Source: Phragmites australis (lineage: Eukaryota > Streptophyta > Magnoliopsida > Poales > Poaceae). Taken from it: a DNA stretch of 64,000 nucleotides. This document shows positions 11,710-24,014 of this stretch, piece by piece (the stretch's first letter is position 1; each line of letters opens with the position of its first letter). Under the pieces are notes generated by a model. It saw only the letters and a program-made list of their open reading frames with translations. It ran no database searches and was not told the origin of the DNA. A program made the position numbers and the translations under genes. The stretch covers positions 22,301,501 through 22,365,500 of the forward strand of contig NC_084938.1 of the NCBI RefSeq assembly GCF_958298935.1, read 5' to 3'.

Positions 11710-11713
<4 letters not shown>
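9021..11713. other. Intergenic region with a GC-rich block, no supported gene
   Basis: From 9021 to about 9990 the DNA is AT-rich and shows no domain. From about 10000 to 10780 it becomes strongly GC-rich and CpG-rich, with overlapping frames on both strands (up to 154 codons) that show only Arg/Pro/Ala-rich composition and no motif. A clear TATA box follows at 10786. After that I see no initiating frame of any length. Whether a non-coding transcript starts here cannot be told from sequence alone. Confidence 0.4.
10786..10793 (+). promoter_or_regulatory. TATA box of an unassigned transcription unit
   Basis: TTATAAAT sits just after the GC-rich block and about 30 bases before a cytosine/purine-mixed stretch that could hold a start site. 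At 10839 there is CATGTAAGTGG, which would make a good splice donor. No coding frame follows. It may be the promoter of a non-coding RNA or a relic. Confidence 0.3.

Positions 11714-11782
<69 letters not shown>
11714..11782. repeat. (TA)n microsatellite
   Basis: An essentially pure run of alternating T and A, about 69 bases long, followed by a short GT-containing tail. An apparent poly-Ile/Tyr frame on the minus strand is only its translation. Confidence 0.95.
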
Positions 11783-11787
<5 letters not shown>

Positions 11788-14700
11788 CATTCGTGTGTGT
11801 ATATATATAAATGGGTTGAAATAATTTAAAATATATAGAAAAATATTTAAAAATTAAAAAAATATAAAACAAATTTAGTTAGGTTCATATTATTGTTGTC
11901 TACATGTTAAAATTATATGCATACATGAAAGTATCACTATTTTTCTCATAATTATATGTATATATTAAATATTAATAAATTTATAAATAAATATTAAGAT
12001 TTCTAAAATTGATGAATCTAATTTTTTTAATTATTTTTATCATAGTCTATTAAAAACAGACGTGATATAACGCGTCAATCCGCAGATAGTACTAATCCGG
12101 TCGGTACAAGTTTTTATGCCGTCGTATGTAGGGCTACAGCGGCGGCTAAGCCTTGACACTGTTCCAAGGACTTCTGGCTATCAATTCGTCATTTCATCCC
12201 ATGCACAGTCACCGGACCATCGATGGGACGCGCGGACGCCGAAGTGGAGTTAGAGCGGCGGCATTGTTCATGTGAATCGTCCTTATAATGTTTCCCCTAC
12301 CATCGTTGGAGGGCCAGGTGATCTATGAGCGGTCCAATCTATACGGAAAGCATTTTATCTTATAGGATCGCTTATTTTAACGTGACTTAAGTCTTGCTAC
12401 AGATCTATAGTCACCCATGCAATTATTTCTACTTTGGTAATGTCGAGATTTCGAGCGTGTATTTTTTCATCATTCTGACCACACGTCGTGTTCACCGTCC
12501 ATTTATCTGCAGACTATTTTTTTTGTCATCTTACATGGTTACTTCTCCACCCGTCTCTCTTTATCTCCTCTCCGTTCTCTCTCTCAGTGTCTAAAAAATT
12601 CTGCCTCTTTCCTCCTCCACGCCAGCTACCAGGGCGACCACGCATGTCCCCGCCGATGTCGATCCCGACCGTGCCTATGCACCCATTCTTCTATGCGTCC
12701 CTCGTGTCCATGTCCCCCAGCGGACTCTTCCGCCGTCTTCACCATGGCTGCGTCCTCCGCGATGGCGGATGCCCTCGTCGTGATGCCACCGCCGCCGTCC
12801 CTGCCACCGCGTAGCAACTTGGCCCGTGGCGAGGAGCGGGTGCGCTTGGTGGGGACTAGTGGGTGGCGGAGGAGGTGGTTCGTCGCCGTCCAAGGGGTAA
12901 AGCTAAACGAGATTGTTGGCAGCGGCATCTCAAGAATCCTATACAAGTGGATCAAACTACGGGTGCGGTGGAGGCTGATCATGCATCACCATGCGTGGCA
13001 TAATGGGCCCAAACTTCTCGAGACATCTCAAGAATATATGATTTTTCTAAATTTTTTGTTTATTTTTTTGCCACATTTAAAGTGGACCTAAAAATCGAGG
13101 GCCTCGAGCCTGACGCTAAGCAACAAAAACATAGAAGTGAGGTGAGCTTTTCAATCAGTTTTACTAAAATATGGACGTGCATGCTATATGACTATAGCGT
13201 GCACATGCATTTTTTAGCCATGTCCAAGTTTATATTTTTTCTTATAAAAGTGTTTTAAAAATAGCTAGTTTTAGGTCACACATTTCATTTTACTAGTATC
13301 ATGTATATGCAAACCTCATATTCGAAAACGTATGGGATTTTAGAATACGAGAAATCAAGACATTAGTACGTGAGACAACGTTTCACTATGCAGATTGATC
13401 ATGTGAAAATATATTTGACGTGCAAAGTGCGTAACGTAATATATTTACATTTTAATAGCATGCTGCTACAGAAACTAGTACATAAGAGGGTCGTATATAT
13501 ATCCAGTGAAGATCAGCTAAGAGTTGAAAATAGTAAGATAGCCACATGTATCAAAAGCTTCGAATATTTTTGAACGAAGGAGCATATCGCCCCGGTCCTT
13601 CTCCAACTGAACATGGGCTCCACTGACAGGTACAGTTGTGGGGAGCTCCTATCTACCGCCGGTACTTATACAGTTTGCCCCGGCCGGGCGGATCGCGCAG
13701 CGGAGCGGGACAGAGGCGGTCCTTCCGGTTCCTCGGATTGGAAACATCTGATCGATCACAGATCGCATTGAATAGTTCAGCCATCGCGTACAGTTACTGG
13801 CCCGTACGTGTGTCCTGCATGTTTACTGACAGAGAGCTATACACGCACTATATTACACGGCGGTGTACAGTGCCAAACGTAATACTGCAGTCCGTGTTCC
13901 GTATAACATGCATCCATGGTGCTGCCGCATGCACCACCTAACGGACGTACACCCATGGAGCAGTGTGCACATATCCCAGAGAGTACCCCACAATTTATCT
14001 CGAGACAGTGCTGCACTGTACGCATGCAGCTGGATCTAAAGCGAGACGGGTTACTCTCTAGCAGTCTAGCTACATTGCCTTCAGTCCTGCATGCATGTTG
14101 TGAGCTGCAGGTGCTGTCCTCGCCAGCTCAACTCCCATGCCATCGTCGATGCGCTGTTACACACGTCTTCGAGGTCTGCAAAATCGCAGGCAGCCTCGAC
14201 GCCATTGCTAGCGCATGCGTGCGCTCGATCCCTACCTCCAGAGAACTAAGATGCAATCATGTGTATGCAGACCCCATCGCGATGCTGACGAAAAGACGAT
14301 GTGGTCGTATTGGAAAACAGAAGAAAGAAAAAATTATTTCCAGGGGAACATTATCAGTGGAGAGACGATCGGCGTCATGTCCCCACGGGCTTAATTTGCG
14401 CAGATGAACGAGGACTAAAAGCTGCGAAAAGCTATGGCGCCGTCCCCACTGCCTCATTACCAATCATTAGTTGGCTTATCATCAACACATGCTTGCAACA
14501 TCATGGCCCTTCGGTTGGTTCTCCGTTCTGTACCAGCAGCCTGTCTGATGCTCACTAAACGAAAACAATCCGTATCGCTTAGTTAAAGACTAACCGGCAG
14601 CTCAACTATGTAGTATAGACATTACTCTAGTCGTACTTAACACAATGTGGTCCAGGATTTCCCCTGATTCCTCAACGGCTAGGTTAAATACTTCTCATGG

Positions 14701-16159
14701 TTCATGAACGGGAATAATTTCCTCACCCCCTAATTTTTGACAACCACTCAATTCAGCCCCAAGCATTACTCACGAACTGCACCGTTCAACTGAAGTACTG
14801 TAAAGTTTAATCTCAAAGGAAAAAGGAAATACTGTAAAGCTTGTGCTCAAGAGTATCTGAACTCCCCGACGAGATCGACTCCGTTGTCGAACCGAGCTGT
14901 TGGGCCGGGAATTCCTTTCCATGCGCGCAGGGCCATTTGGCGAAAAAATATTAATCAGTCGTTCATCACGGTAATAAATTAACATCCTTATCGCTCGTAC
15001 GTCTGCGATCTCCTCCTGTCCTCGCATGGACCGATCAATTGCGCATCAAGCGAAGCTGAAAGAGCTCGATGTCTAACTGAAGCCGGCCGCGAGCTAGCCT
15101 GGCGTCGCTGTGTGACAACCAGGTTTATTTACGACGTGCTGTGACTCGTCGGATCGATGCTTGTCCCAACGACTCTGGCACGATTGACACTTGACAAGTT
15201 GCAGCGTCCCAATCGCAGTTTTGGGAGCCCGGTGGCCTGCTTGGCGCCACATGTCTACGGACGTAATAAGTATGTTTCTGCGTCAATGGATCGGTGCGTC
15301 AGAGCATGCGCGCATGAATCGTGGTGCCTGATAGAATCTGCAGAGCCAATCAGTGTGGACTCGTTGGCATTTCATATTTAACCAAGCTTAGCTTGGACCT
15401 GTTATAGAGTCTTCTTTTTTCTCTGCTCTTTCCCAGATTCTATCGTTGGACTAGCCCTTTTCAGGCTTCTGACAGTACCAAGCTAGTGGGAACAAATAAC
15501 AATCTGAACAAAGTTGTAGTATTAGCTAATAGTATGGCACATGTCCCTATAAGACTGCTGTAAAGGACAGGTACACATGATTAGTGTCGGAGTGTTACTG
15601 AACGTTCACATACTTTAGCAGGCTAAACTTGCTGGGGGTACTACTAATCATTGATGGCCCCAGGCACCCAGTGAGGAAATGTTGAAGCCCCCAGAACACC
15701 ACATCAAACGCAAGCAGCAGCTGTAAGCCCACAACGGTTGACATTGTGCGAGACCTCGGGTGGATAACGGGAGAGGAGAAAGGACCAAGTCTGTGAGTAC
15801 GACGATGGCCAACATCCACTCAGAAATTTCCTCGCACGCACTCGCATGGCGCCGCTAGCTGTGTAACGACTTCTCACTGCTCCAGAAATGGCAGCCAAAA
15901 GGCCTTGTCGAGCGGTGAAAAGGCTACTTAGCTAGCTAGTACTACTACTACACTCGTCCTCGGGAGACGCAAAAGCGAAAGAGGAGAAAGGGGCCGAACC
16001 TGACGCTGCATGGATGTAGGAGCACTATTGTTACATTTGGCTATGATTGCTGATATATCCTGTGAAAATTGAAAGTGAACAATGGTAGTTTTAGTTCACT
16101 GTCCAATTTCATTCGAATCCTGATACCTATTTTGTTAGCTTGGAAACATTATTATGCTA
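11783..16159. other. Intergenic region, no supported gene
   Basis: AT-rich DNA alternates with moderately GC-rich patches (12600-12900, 13600-14400, 15000-15400). All frames are short (the longest is 163 codons at 13916-14407) and none has a recognisable motif. The patch at 12620-12900 has Pro/Arg-rich frames on both strands, a sign of composition only. I could not find transposon ends in it. It may hold distal regulatory DNA or old decayed repeats. Confidence 0.4.
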
Positions 16160-16830
16160 ATCAAATAATTCTACCTTATATCACTAATACATAACATGTT
16201 ATCACTAACGGCTCCTAATTAGTTTTACTATCGCTTTTCGAGCCAATAATAATCTAGATGCAGTGATAGCCTCACACCGTATTCAATTCTGATTATTACC
16301 AACAACACATAACATCATATCATCGTATATAATATAGTTCATTCTCACATATATGCATCACAAATCATTCACATACATAAATAGTCTCATCTCGACACAT
16401 TTCATTCACAAATGATCCACACACATCTATAAATACATATAATCGCAATTTATTCCCTAAATTAGCTAGAGCTTAATTGGTGCTCTAGCTCCTAAAAAGT
16501 TTATCTCTATGGAATCCCTAATATTCAAAACCTAGAGTAATCTAGTAAGTAAATCTAACTACAAATGAAATGCAGATCATATTACTTACCTTAGAGCACT
16601 TAGGGCATGTGGATTCCTTCTAATTTAGAAGCCTCCAAGCACAAGGTCACAAAAATAGCCGGCACCAAGCAAAAATAGAGCTCCTCTATGTGTTCTGCTC
16701 AGGCTCAGACAGAGGAGATCCCACGCCTTTATATACAGTAAATTGCCAGCTTGTGTAACGAGTCGACAGTGATGTATCACGACAGTGATAAAGAATATCA
16801 TTACCAGTTTACGAGGGGCCAATGATTGAT
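16160..16830. repeat. CACTA-transposon-like relic
   Basis: Blocks such as TATCACTAACGGCTCC near 16199 and GACAGTGATAAAGAATATCA near 16782 look like the short subterminal repeats of grass CACTA elements, in both orientations at the two sides. Similar text (TATCACTACCGG, CGACAGTGATAC) occurs at the right end of the well-defined CACTA element at 54995-55040. I found no CACTA terminus with matching target duplication, so the limits are loose. Confidence 0.3.
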
Positions 16831-17390
16831 CTGTTGTTTCAAAGTACATTTTAGCAACATGCTGATTAACATGATTCCGAATTTAAACATATTAAAGAGG
16901 GCATGACTATCATAATAGAATATCACATACATGAATATGAGCATTTCATAATGTAAATCATGACAATTGCTACACATATTCAACAAGATATCATATATTA
17001 CAATCAACATAATATGACAGAATAGCACATGAAATATATTATCAAGTGTTAAATTTGTTAATGGGCTCCCAGTGTGGGTTACCAAGTTAACAACCATCCA
17101 ACTGCTATACTAAGATCACCGATCAGTGTGACAGTCTCAAGCACAAATTCTAGATTGAGTTCAACCAATTTAATATCTTGTTTACTGAGCAATTAACCTA
17201 TCAAGTCACAAAGATATTCTAATCAATATAATTGAACCGAATTTAACAGGATTAATTGCACGATGACAAATAGTAAAACAAGACTATTAACACAACTACA
17301 ATCTAGAGCTTGTCCTATGCTGTCACAATAATGTTACTTAGCCTGCTTTTATCATCAAGTGATATACCCACCAAACCTAGCATGCAATTT
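16831..17390. other. AT-rich intergenic stretch
   Basis: No gene is visible. This sequence occupies the place where the first part of the left LTR of the Gypsy element should be, so it is the DNA beyond the truncation point. Confidence 0.4.
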
Positions 17391-17927
17391 ACTCACAGTT
17401 GAATCGCATTTATATCATCCATTCAAGTGTTTTCCTTCCCCAAGCACTCCCTTTCGGCGAGCGAGGTCGTGAGTAAGCGTGCTATGCAGTGACCCATCCC
17501 GTAGCATTTAATGTTATGGGATGGCCTCGTAGGCGTGCATGATAGCGTCTGATGGATTGAACATAGCTTGCAGGACGACCAAAGCAGGACGGGCGTGCCT
17601 ACCCCCGTCATGATGAGCTAGGAGTATTGACTTCATTAGGTGTAGGTCTGCCACAGAGTTTGGCATGGTTTGTTTGTATATACTTATTTCCCCGTGCTAT
17701 ATAAAGGGGGAGGACCCAATTTTTAAGGACATTCGGTAACAAGTTCATCCAATCTATAAGAAAATACATAGGACATAGGGCTATTATCCCACGGGAGGTA
17801 TGAAACTGGATAAATCTCTGTGTTCTTGTGTCCCTTCGATCCAACCACAAGAAACGTAGATAAACGCGCCCATCAACAGGTATACCTTGGATTCATTGTT
17901 AGGGATTACTCCCGATAGTTGGCGCAC
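17391..17927 (+). repeat. Left (5') LTR of the Gypsy element, 5'-truncated
   Basis: It matches the right LTR from its base 180 onward: for example the TTTTCCTTCCCC block, the GCGAGCGAGGTC block, GTGCTATGCAGTGACCC, and the CATGATGAGCTA block. It retains a TATA box (TATATAAAG at 17698) that the right LTR has lost. It ends in CCCGATA just before the primer site, where the right LTR has CCTGACA. Confidence 0.8.
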
Positions 17928-17929
17928 CA

Positions 17930-17948
17930 GGTAGAGGCACATTTTTTT
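17930..17948 (+). promoter_or_regulatory. Primer-binding site of the Gypsy element
   Basis: TGGCGCACCAGGTAGAGGC begins two bases after the LTR end. The leading TGGCGC is complementary to a tRNA 3' end (..GCGCCA). The same kind of site is common in Tat-type Gypsy elements. Confidence 0.7.
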
Positions 17949-17972
17949 TGCGTTTCTTCAATCTTCAAACCC

Positions 17973-19640
17973 ATGGTTAGGCTACCCATGTCCGGATCAG
18001 TGACAGCCGCGGGGTCCTGTTTCGAGGACCCCAGCTATCATGAGATTTTTTTCATGGGGTACGACCCAGACGAACCCAATAAGCTCCAAGATTGAGACAC
18101 TGTGATGGAGTCTGAGGATTCAGAGACTGAATGTGAAGTCTGCATAGCGGACCATGCAACAGGGGTAGTAGAGATGCTCGTGTCTCAAAAACCTAAGGTG
18201 AGCCCCAGGCCGTTGGCCAAGTGGGAAACAAGCCCGACGCCAGCCACGAAGGTGATCCTATACTTCCACAGCAACTGCTACGCCACCCAGAGGAGCGCCC
18301 GCCTGTGGTTGAGCCTTAGGCGGCGTCATCTTCAAAGCCTTCACACCGTGCCGCAGACTTGCGTCATACGCAGAACACGAGCGGTGGAGGCTCCCCTTGC
18401 GATGTCTCACCGCTCCATGCTCAGTGGCTTGACAATGAGGCCATGACCCCCACGCAGAACCTACAGACTGTGTGGGTGCTTTTTAGCCATACACCGGTGG
18501 TGGTGCTAGAGAATTCACCGGTAGTGTCATGGTTGTGTGACCTCGCCCTCTTGGTAGAGACCGCCTAGCGCCAGACCGAGGCAACAGCCACCCCGTCCAT
18601 CATGGGGGTGGCCGCGCCCAGCGAGAGCAGGAAAAGGGCAAGCAGCCTTGCCACTCACCTTTCCTTGCGGGGGATTTTAGACTCCTCCACCCCATCACTA
18701 GATTTGTGAGACTGATGCCTCTCTCCTTGTTCACATGAAGCTACCCATCAATGAGCAACTCTCCGTTACGAGATAAGGTGCAACACTTTCTCCTCCAAGC
18801 TGCGAGAGGTATGCTAGCCAGATAAGTTCCAACCGGTCCTAGCCAAAAAATATGATGACTCGACCACCCGGGGGAGTTCATGCATATCTACACCACCATG
18901 GTGCAAGTTGCGAGTGGTGACAAAGGTCATGGCAAACTATTGGCCGACCGCCTTGACCGGTTCACCTCGGCCCTGGATCATGAACCTCCCTTGCTTGTCT
19001 ATTCATTTCTAGAAAGACTTATGCAAGTAGTTCGTCGCTAACTTCTAGGGAACCTACGCCTGACCAGGGGTCAAGGATGACATATACCAGGTCAGGCAGC
19101 GGCATGGTGAGTCACTGTGAGATTACATTCGGCGTTTCACTGAATGCCGAAATACCATTCCGAAGATGATGGGTGAGTTCATGGTCATCGCATTCTAGAG
19201 ATGGATCAAAGACCATAAGATGGTTGAAAAGCTAGCCACCAAAGAGGTTCAGAGCACAATCGAGCTCTTCGAGCTCGCGGACAAGTGCGCATAGGCCACT
19301 GAGGCCCGAGAGCGCCAGATCAGTGTGAAGCAGCAGCTAACCTCTGACCAGCCTGACTCTTCCAAAGGGGCCGACCATAAGGAGAAAAAGAGGAGCAAGT
19401 GCAAGTGCAAGGCCAGGCCACCCGACATCATGATGATCAAGCAGGCTGCCTAGCCGTGCCGATGCTTTGAGAAGAAGGATGACAAGAAAGGCAGAGGCTA
19501 CTACCAGATCCACCGCACCGACACGCACGACTTGACAGAATGCAAGGTCATGTGGGGCATCATCGATAAGGAGCTATGGGGTCGCAAACCCGGGCATGAC
19601 GATGATAGCGAAGACGGGGAAAATCCCGACCAGACGGCTC
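17973..19640 (+). pseudogene. gag pseudogene of the Tat-type Gypsy element
   Basis: It starts at an ATG 43 bases after the primer site with the words SCFEDPSYHEIFF, typical of the start of grass Tat gag proteins. The retrotransposon gag domain can be seen around 18870-19330 through phrases such as HGKLLADRLDRFTSALDHEP, then RRF/FRR-type text and ELADKCA. A Lys-rich basic patch follows near 19380. A CX2H..H..C-like finger region is near 19500 (IHRTDTHDLTECKVM). Several stops and frame changes interrupt it. Gag would form the particle that packages the element's RNA. Confidence 0.65.
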
Positions 19641-20318
19641 TAGGTTTTCAGTACGTTGAGCACATGATTTATCATATCATTGGGGGAGCCACGACGTATT
19701 CCTCAAATAGGGAGTACAAGTCGGTGGTCTGCAAGGTATGTGCGACCATGCAGGGTCCGAGTCTGCGACTGAAGTGGTCAGAGGTATCCCTCACCTTCAG
19801 CCTGGCGGACCACCCCACATTCTCAAGCGCCCACCATGCACAATATCTTAATGAAGCGTGTGTTGGTCGACAGAGGGAGTTCCATCAAGATCCTCTTTGC
19901 TGACACGCTGGATGCCCTATAGATCCTGAGGAGTACGTTGAAACCATATCCTCCCTTCTTTGGGATCACCCTTGGCGCTTCAGCCAAGCTGTTGGGGTGG
20001 ATCGAGCTACCCGTCACTTTCAGCTCGCCGAACAACTTTAGGACCGAGAGGGTCCTATTCTACATGGCGAACTATTGGCTGACTGCGTACAACGTGATCT
20101 GGACGACCAGCGATGGCTCGGTTCATGATCGTCGCCCACTATGCATACCAGGTTGTCAATACCCCTATGTTCGAAGGGAGCCATCACCATTATGGGCAAT
20201 CCAAAGATGGCCCTACACTGCGATAAGAGGAGACTCGACGTGGTTGAGCTGACTCCCGGGTCGTAGCCCGACAACGCCAAGTCCTTTCAACCGGCTCAAG
20301 GCAGTGCGTCTCGACGAC
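19641..20318 (+). pseudogene. Aspartic protease remnant of the Gypsy element
   Basis: The frame contains LKWSEVSLTFSLADHP, then VLVDRGSSIKILFADTLDAL, then PPFFGITLGASAKLLGWIEL and PVTFSSPNNFRTE. This is the usual order in grass Tat protease regions. The catalytic motif reads DRG where DSG/DTG or DGG is usual. Frame changes lie near 19830 and 19920. The region stops at the inserted LTR at 20319 and the pol frame resumes after 21654. Confidence 0.65.
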
Positions 20319-21654
20319 TGAAGCATCTAGGCACCTAATTCATATTTTGGTAATTAATGACAACAAGAAATTTGTGGACTAACATGTTTATTTGAGTTAT
20401 GAAAATATTAGTCACAAAGGTGTTACGAAGCTAGAAGAAGCATGTGTGGAAAATATGAAAATGGCTAGCTCAAGAAAAATGTATAATTGTAGGGTATTTT
20501 CTTTTGCCAGTCAAAGTAGATTAGAGAAGAAAATTGATCGGATTGATAGGATAAGTGTCATAGTATTAAGAGGGGTTGATGTGCATTTACTTGAGACATC
20601 TATAGTGCCACAATTTCTCAAACATGCATTTCATATAGAGTGGGAAATTTAGTTTGAGAGAAACCAAAGAAAGACGTCCTTTGGGGTGTTTCTGAGTTGT
20701 GGCGGTCTGACCGCCGGAACGGCCAGTCTTACCCATGTATAGCAAAGGTTGTTCTATTCAAGTTTCAAGTGTCACGGTCTGACCGCTGTATAACCATATT
20801 TGATATGTGTTTTTTGGCACTCTGTTCCCTGCTCGTGGTCTGACCGAGAGGGTTGGCGGTCTGATCGCCAACCTATGTTAGAAGTCATCATCACGACTTT
20901 ATAGTCGTTGAACGGCTAGCGGTCAGACCATAAGCGTCCCAGAGGTGTGAAATCAACAGAAACGGTCACATTTTGGAGTGTGGCCTATATATAGTTGGTT
21001 GGAAGGTTCAAGGGAGTTCTCTAGCACTTCACTACAACACATGTGAGCTCTTGCCTTCCTACTCTCCCTCTCTTGACTTAGTGGTTGTATTTTTGAGAGT
21101 GCGAGAGCATCTATTGCATAACTTTGAAGAGTTTGAGCATTGAGGCACTAGTGATCCTTCAAGCAAGCGTCATTGACTTGTTACTCTTAGAATTTGCTGC
21201 CTCCTAGGTGGCTTAGAGGTTGTTGCACTGTTGAGTCCTTCAAAGAAGATTGTGAACGAGCCACAACGGTGATTGTGAGAGGCTTTGAGCACGCCTTGCC
21301 GGATAGGCAAAGTGCTACTCTAGTGGAATTGATGTGAGAATTGGATACTTGATAGAGAATCGGTTAGAAGCTTGAACTCACCTCAACGTGGATTATGGGT
21401 GATCGGCAAATCACCGATACCACGGGATAAATTTCGTGTGTCGTCCTTTGAGCAATTTACTTTCATGCAATTTATCTTCCTAGAATATAAATTGTTGCAT
21501 GTCACCCTAGAATTGCAAATCTTGACATAGCTCTTAGTTATTTTCATATTGCTCTAGTGATCTTTAGTTTGTTTTTGCAAGTTTTCTTGATCACTTAGCA
21601 ATTAGTTTTAATACCGTCTATTCACCCCTTCTAGTTTGTATCCTTGATCCTACA
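20319..21654 (+). repeat. Solo LTR, Sirevirus-like Copia, inserted in pol
   Basis: It begins TGAAGCATCTAGGCACC and ends GATCCTACA. The flanking five bases are ACGAC on the left and ATGAC on the right, a target-site duplication with one C/T change. The start (TTTTGGTAATTAATGACAAC) and the end (TATTCACCCCTTCTAG) match the style of grass Copia LTRs. Palindromic GGTCTGACC-type motifs occur at about 20701-20925. There is no internal region, so recombination between two LTRs has left one copy. The short frame at 20392-20652 inside is not a gene. Confidence 0.8.
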
Positions 21655-21859
21655 ATGACGCCGACTCGTCCAGAATGATCCAGATCAGGACCGGCCTTTA
21701 TCCAAAAAAGGAACTCGTGCTCATCGCTTTTCTCTGGGCAAACGCAGACATCTTTTCTTGGAGTCCATCTGATATGCCTGGGGTCCCTAGGGGGTGATCG
21801 AGCACAAGTTATCAGTACGACTAGATGTGTGACCTGTAAAGCAAAAGGCGCATTGACCC

Positions 21860-23520
21860 ACACCTGCTTGAAAGGGAGTGCTTCATGAGGAGATTGAAAA
21901 GCTCTCGGAAGCAGGATTCATCCGAGAGGTGCAGTACCCAGAATATTTGACCAACCCCATCATGGTCGAAAAACCCAATGGTAAGTGGAGGATGTACATC
22001 GACTTCACCAACCTCAACAAGACCTGTCCTAAGATCTCTTCCCTCTACCCCTGATCGACCAACTAGTCGACTCAACCATCAGTAGCAATCTGCTAAGCTT
22101 CTTAGACACCTGTTCAAGGTACCATCAGATTATCATGTATAGGATACATGAGGAGAAAACTGCTTTTATAACACCCTTCAGGTTTTTTTGCTATGTAAAG
22201 ATGCCTTTTGGTTTGAAAAACATTGGTGCCACTTACAAGCGATGCATTCAGCTCATCATTCAACCACAGCTCGGTAGAAATATCGAGGCGTATGTTGATG
22301 ATGTAGTCATAAAAAGTAGGACTAAGGACGACCTAGTCGTGGACCTTCAAAAGACATTCAACAACCTCTGGAAGTACAGCATGAAGTTAAACTTGTAGAA
22401 GTGCACGTTCGGAGTCCCATCAGGGAAGTTGCTTTGTTTCCTTGTATCTAGTTGGGGAATAGAAGCAAACCCTGACAAGATCAGCGCCATCGACCAGATA
22501 AGATCGCCGACCAGGTGAAAGGAAGTCTAGAAACTGATAGGGTGTGTCTGGATACTTTGAGCATGTTCATCTCGAGATGGGGAAAAGGGGATGCCGCTCT
22601 TCAATCTACTGAAGAAAAGCGACCACTTCATGTGGACACCAGAAGCGGAGGCAGCTTTTCAAGATCTCAAAAGGTGCATATCATCCCCTCCTATACTAAC
22701 TACTCTTCAACTAGACGAGGAGCTCCTGCTCTATGTTGCAGCTACCCCGTAGGTCGCGAGCGCGGTTCTGGTCGTTGAGTGGGAAGGTCTTTAGCAACCA
22801 GTCTACTATGTCAGTGAAGTTCTGCATGATGCAAAGGTTCAGTATCTATAGGTCCAAAAGTTACAGTATGCCATGCTGATGACCATAAGCTTAGGCACTA
22901 ATTTCAAGCCCACAAAATAAAGGTAGTCTCCTCGCTCCCGATTAGGGGAATCCTCCACAACAGGAATGCAACAGGGAGCACAACAAGGTGGGCAATGGAG
23001 CTTGAGGAGTTCGATGTTCAGTTCATCCCTTGAATGGCTATCAAGTCTCAAGCGCTGGTCAATTTTATGGTCGAGTGGTCGTCCTTTGAGCTTAGACAGG
23101 TACAAGAACCAAAAGGAAAAGAGCACTGGACTATGAACTTCGATGGGTTGTTCACACTAAAGGGAGCGGGGGCTAGAGTGGTCCTGACCTCCCCAACCTG
23201 CGATTCTCTTAGGTACGTAGATCAATTATGTTTTTCTTCTACTACAATATTGAAGAATATGAGGGCCTCTTGTTCGGAATAAGAGCAACCTCCACACTTG
23301 GTATAAAATATCTGCTAGCGAAAGGGGACTCACTATTGGTCATGACCCAACAATGATGGCGCACCTCGCTAAAGTGAGAAGGCTAGGGCGACGCTTTCTC
23401 AGTTTCGAGGCTAAGAATGTTCTACACAGCGACAACTTTCTCGCCGATGAGCTAGCTCATCTAGCTTCTTCTCACGCACCTGTCCCAGTCAGAGTATTTG
23501 AAGAAAGACTCACATGACCA
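21860..23520 (+). pseudogene. Reverse transcriptase and RNase H remnant of the Gypsy element
   Basis: RT runs from the EIEKLSEAGFIREVQYPE block near 21889, through NGKWRMYIDFTNLNKTCPK (21978-22034), to the catalytic YVDDVV at 22291-22308. The part from 22135 to 22398 is open and unbroken. The first RNase H region begins near 22600 with multiple frame changes. A second RNase H-like region begins near 23130 with WTMNFDGLFTLKGAGARVVL and continues to NFLADELAHLASSHAP near 23435-23475. A tandem second RNase H is typical of the Tat lineage. Stops (for example TAG at 22396) show it is dead. Confidence 0.8.
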
Positions 23521-23754
23521 TCCACCACGATCTTGGGCAAAGGTGAAGGGGATGCTCCGCTCAGAAATCGAGCACCCGAGGTAACACCTTTGCAGGCAAC
23601 ATCTCCCTTGGTGCAGTCCTTTGGTGGCCATAATGTGGTCGCCTAGCTTGATTCGGGTACGACCTAGATGGATCAGATCTTGGAATACCTTTAGAATCGA
23701 GCGATCCCTGATGATGATGCGTCTGTAGAAAAGGTCACGCGATAAACCCATAGA

Positions 23755-24014
23755 TACTCCTTGGTAGATGAATACCTCTACCGCAAGGCGAGCAATGACC
23801 TTTTACTGGAATACGTCACTTAGGAAGAGGGGAGTGTCCTGCTCTCTGATATCCATGGAGGCATATGTGGTAGCCATGCTTCATACCATACTCTGGTCGA
23901 AAAAGCATTTCGGCAAGGATTCTATTGGCCCACGACTCTCTAGGATGCTTGCGAGCTAATGAAACGGTGCGAGCCGTGTCAGTACCATAGCCGATAGACC
24001 AACCCAAACACTGC
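23755..24014 (+). pseudogene. Integrase N-terminal part, Gypsy element
   Basis: The reading frame shows EYLYRKASNDLLLEYV, then HGGICGSHASYHTLVEKAF, then KRCEPCQYHS. These are the histidines and cysteines of the HHCC zinc finger found in Gypsy integrases. Two stops lie inside. It is cut at 24014 by the solo LTR. Confidence 0.75.
24010..24014. repeat. Target-site duplication ACTGC, left copy
   Basis: ACTGC is repeated exactly at 26937-26941 and brackets the solo LTR. The integrase frame on both sides joins when one copy and the LTR are removed. Confidence 0.85.
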
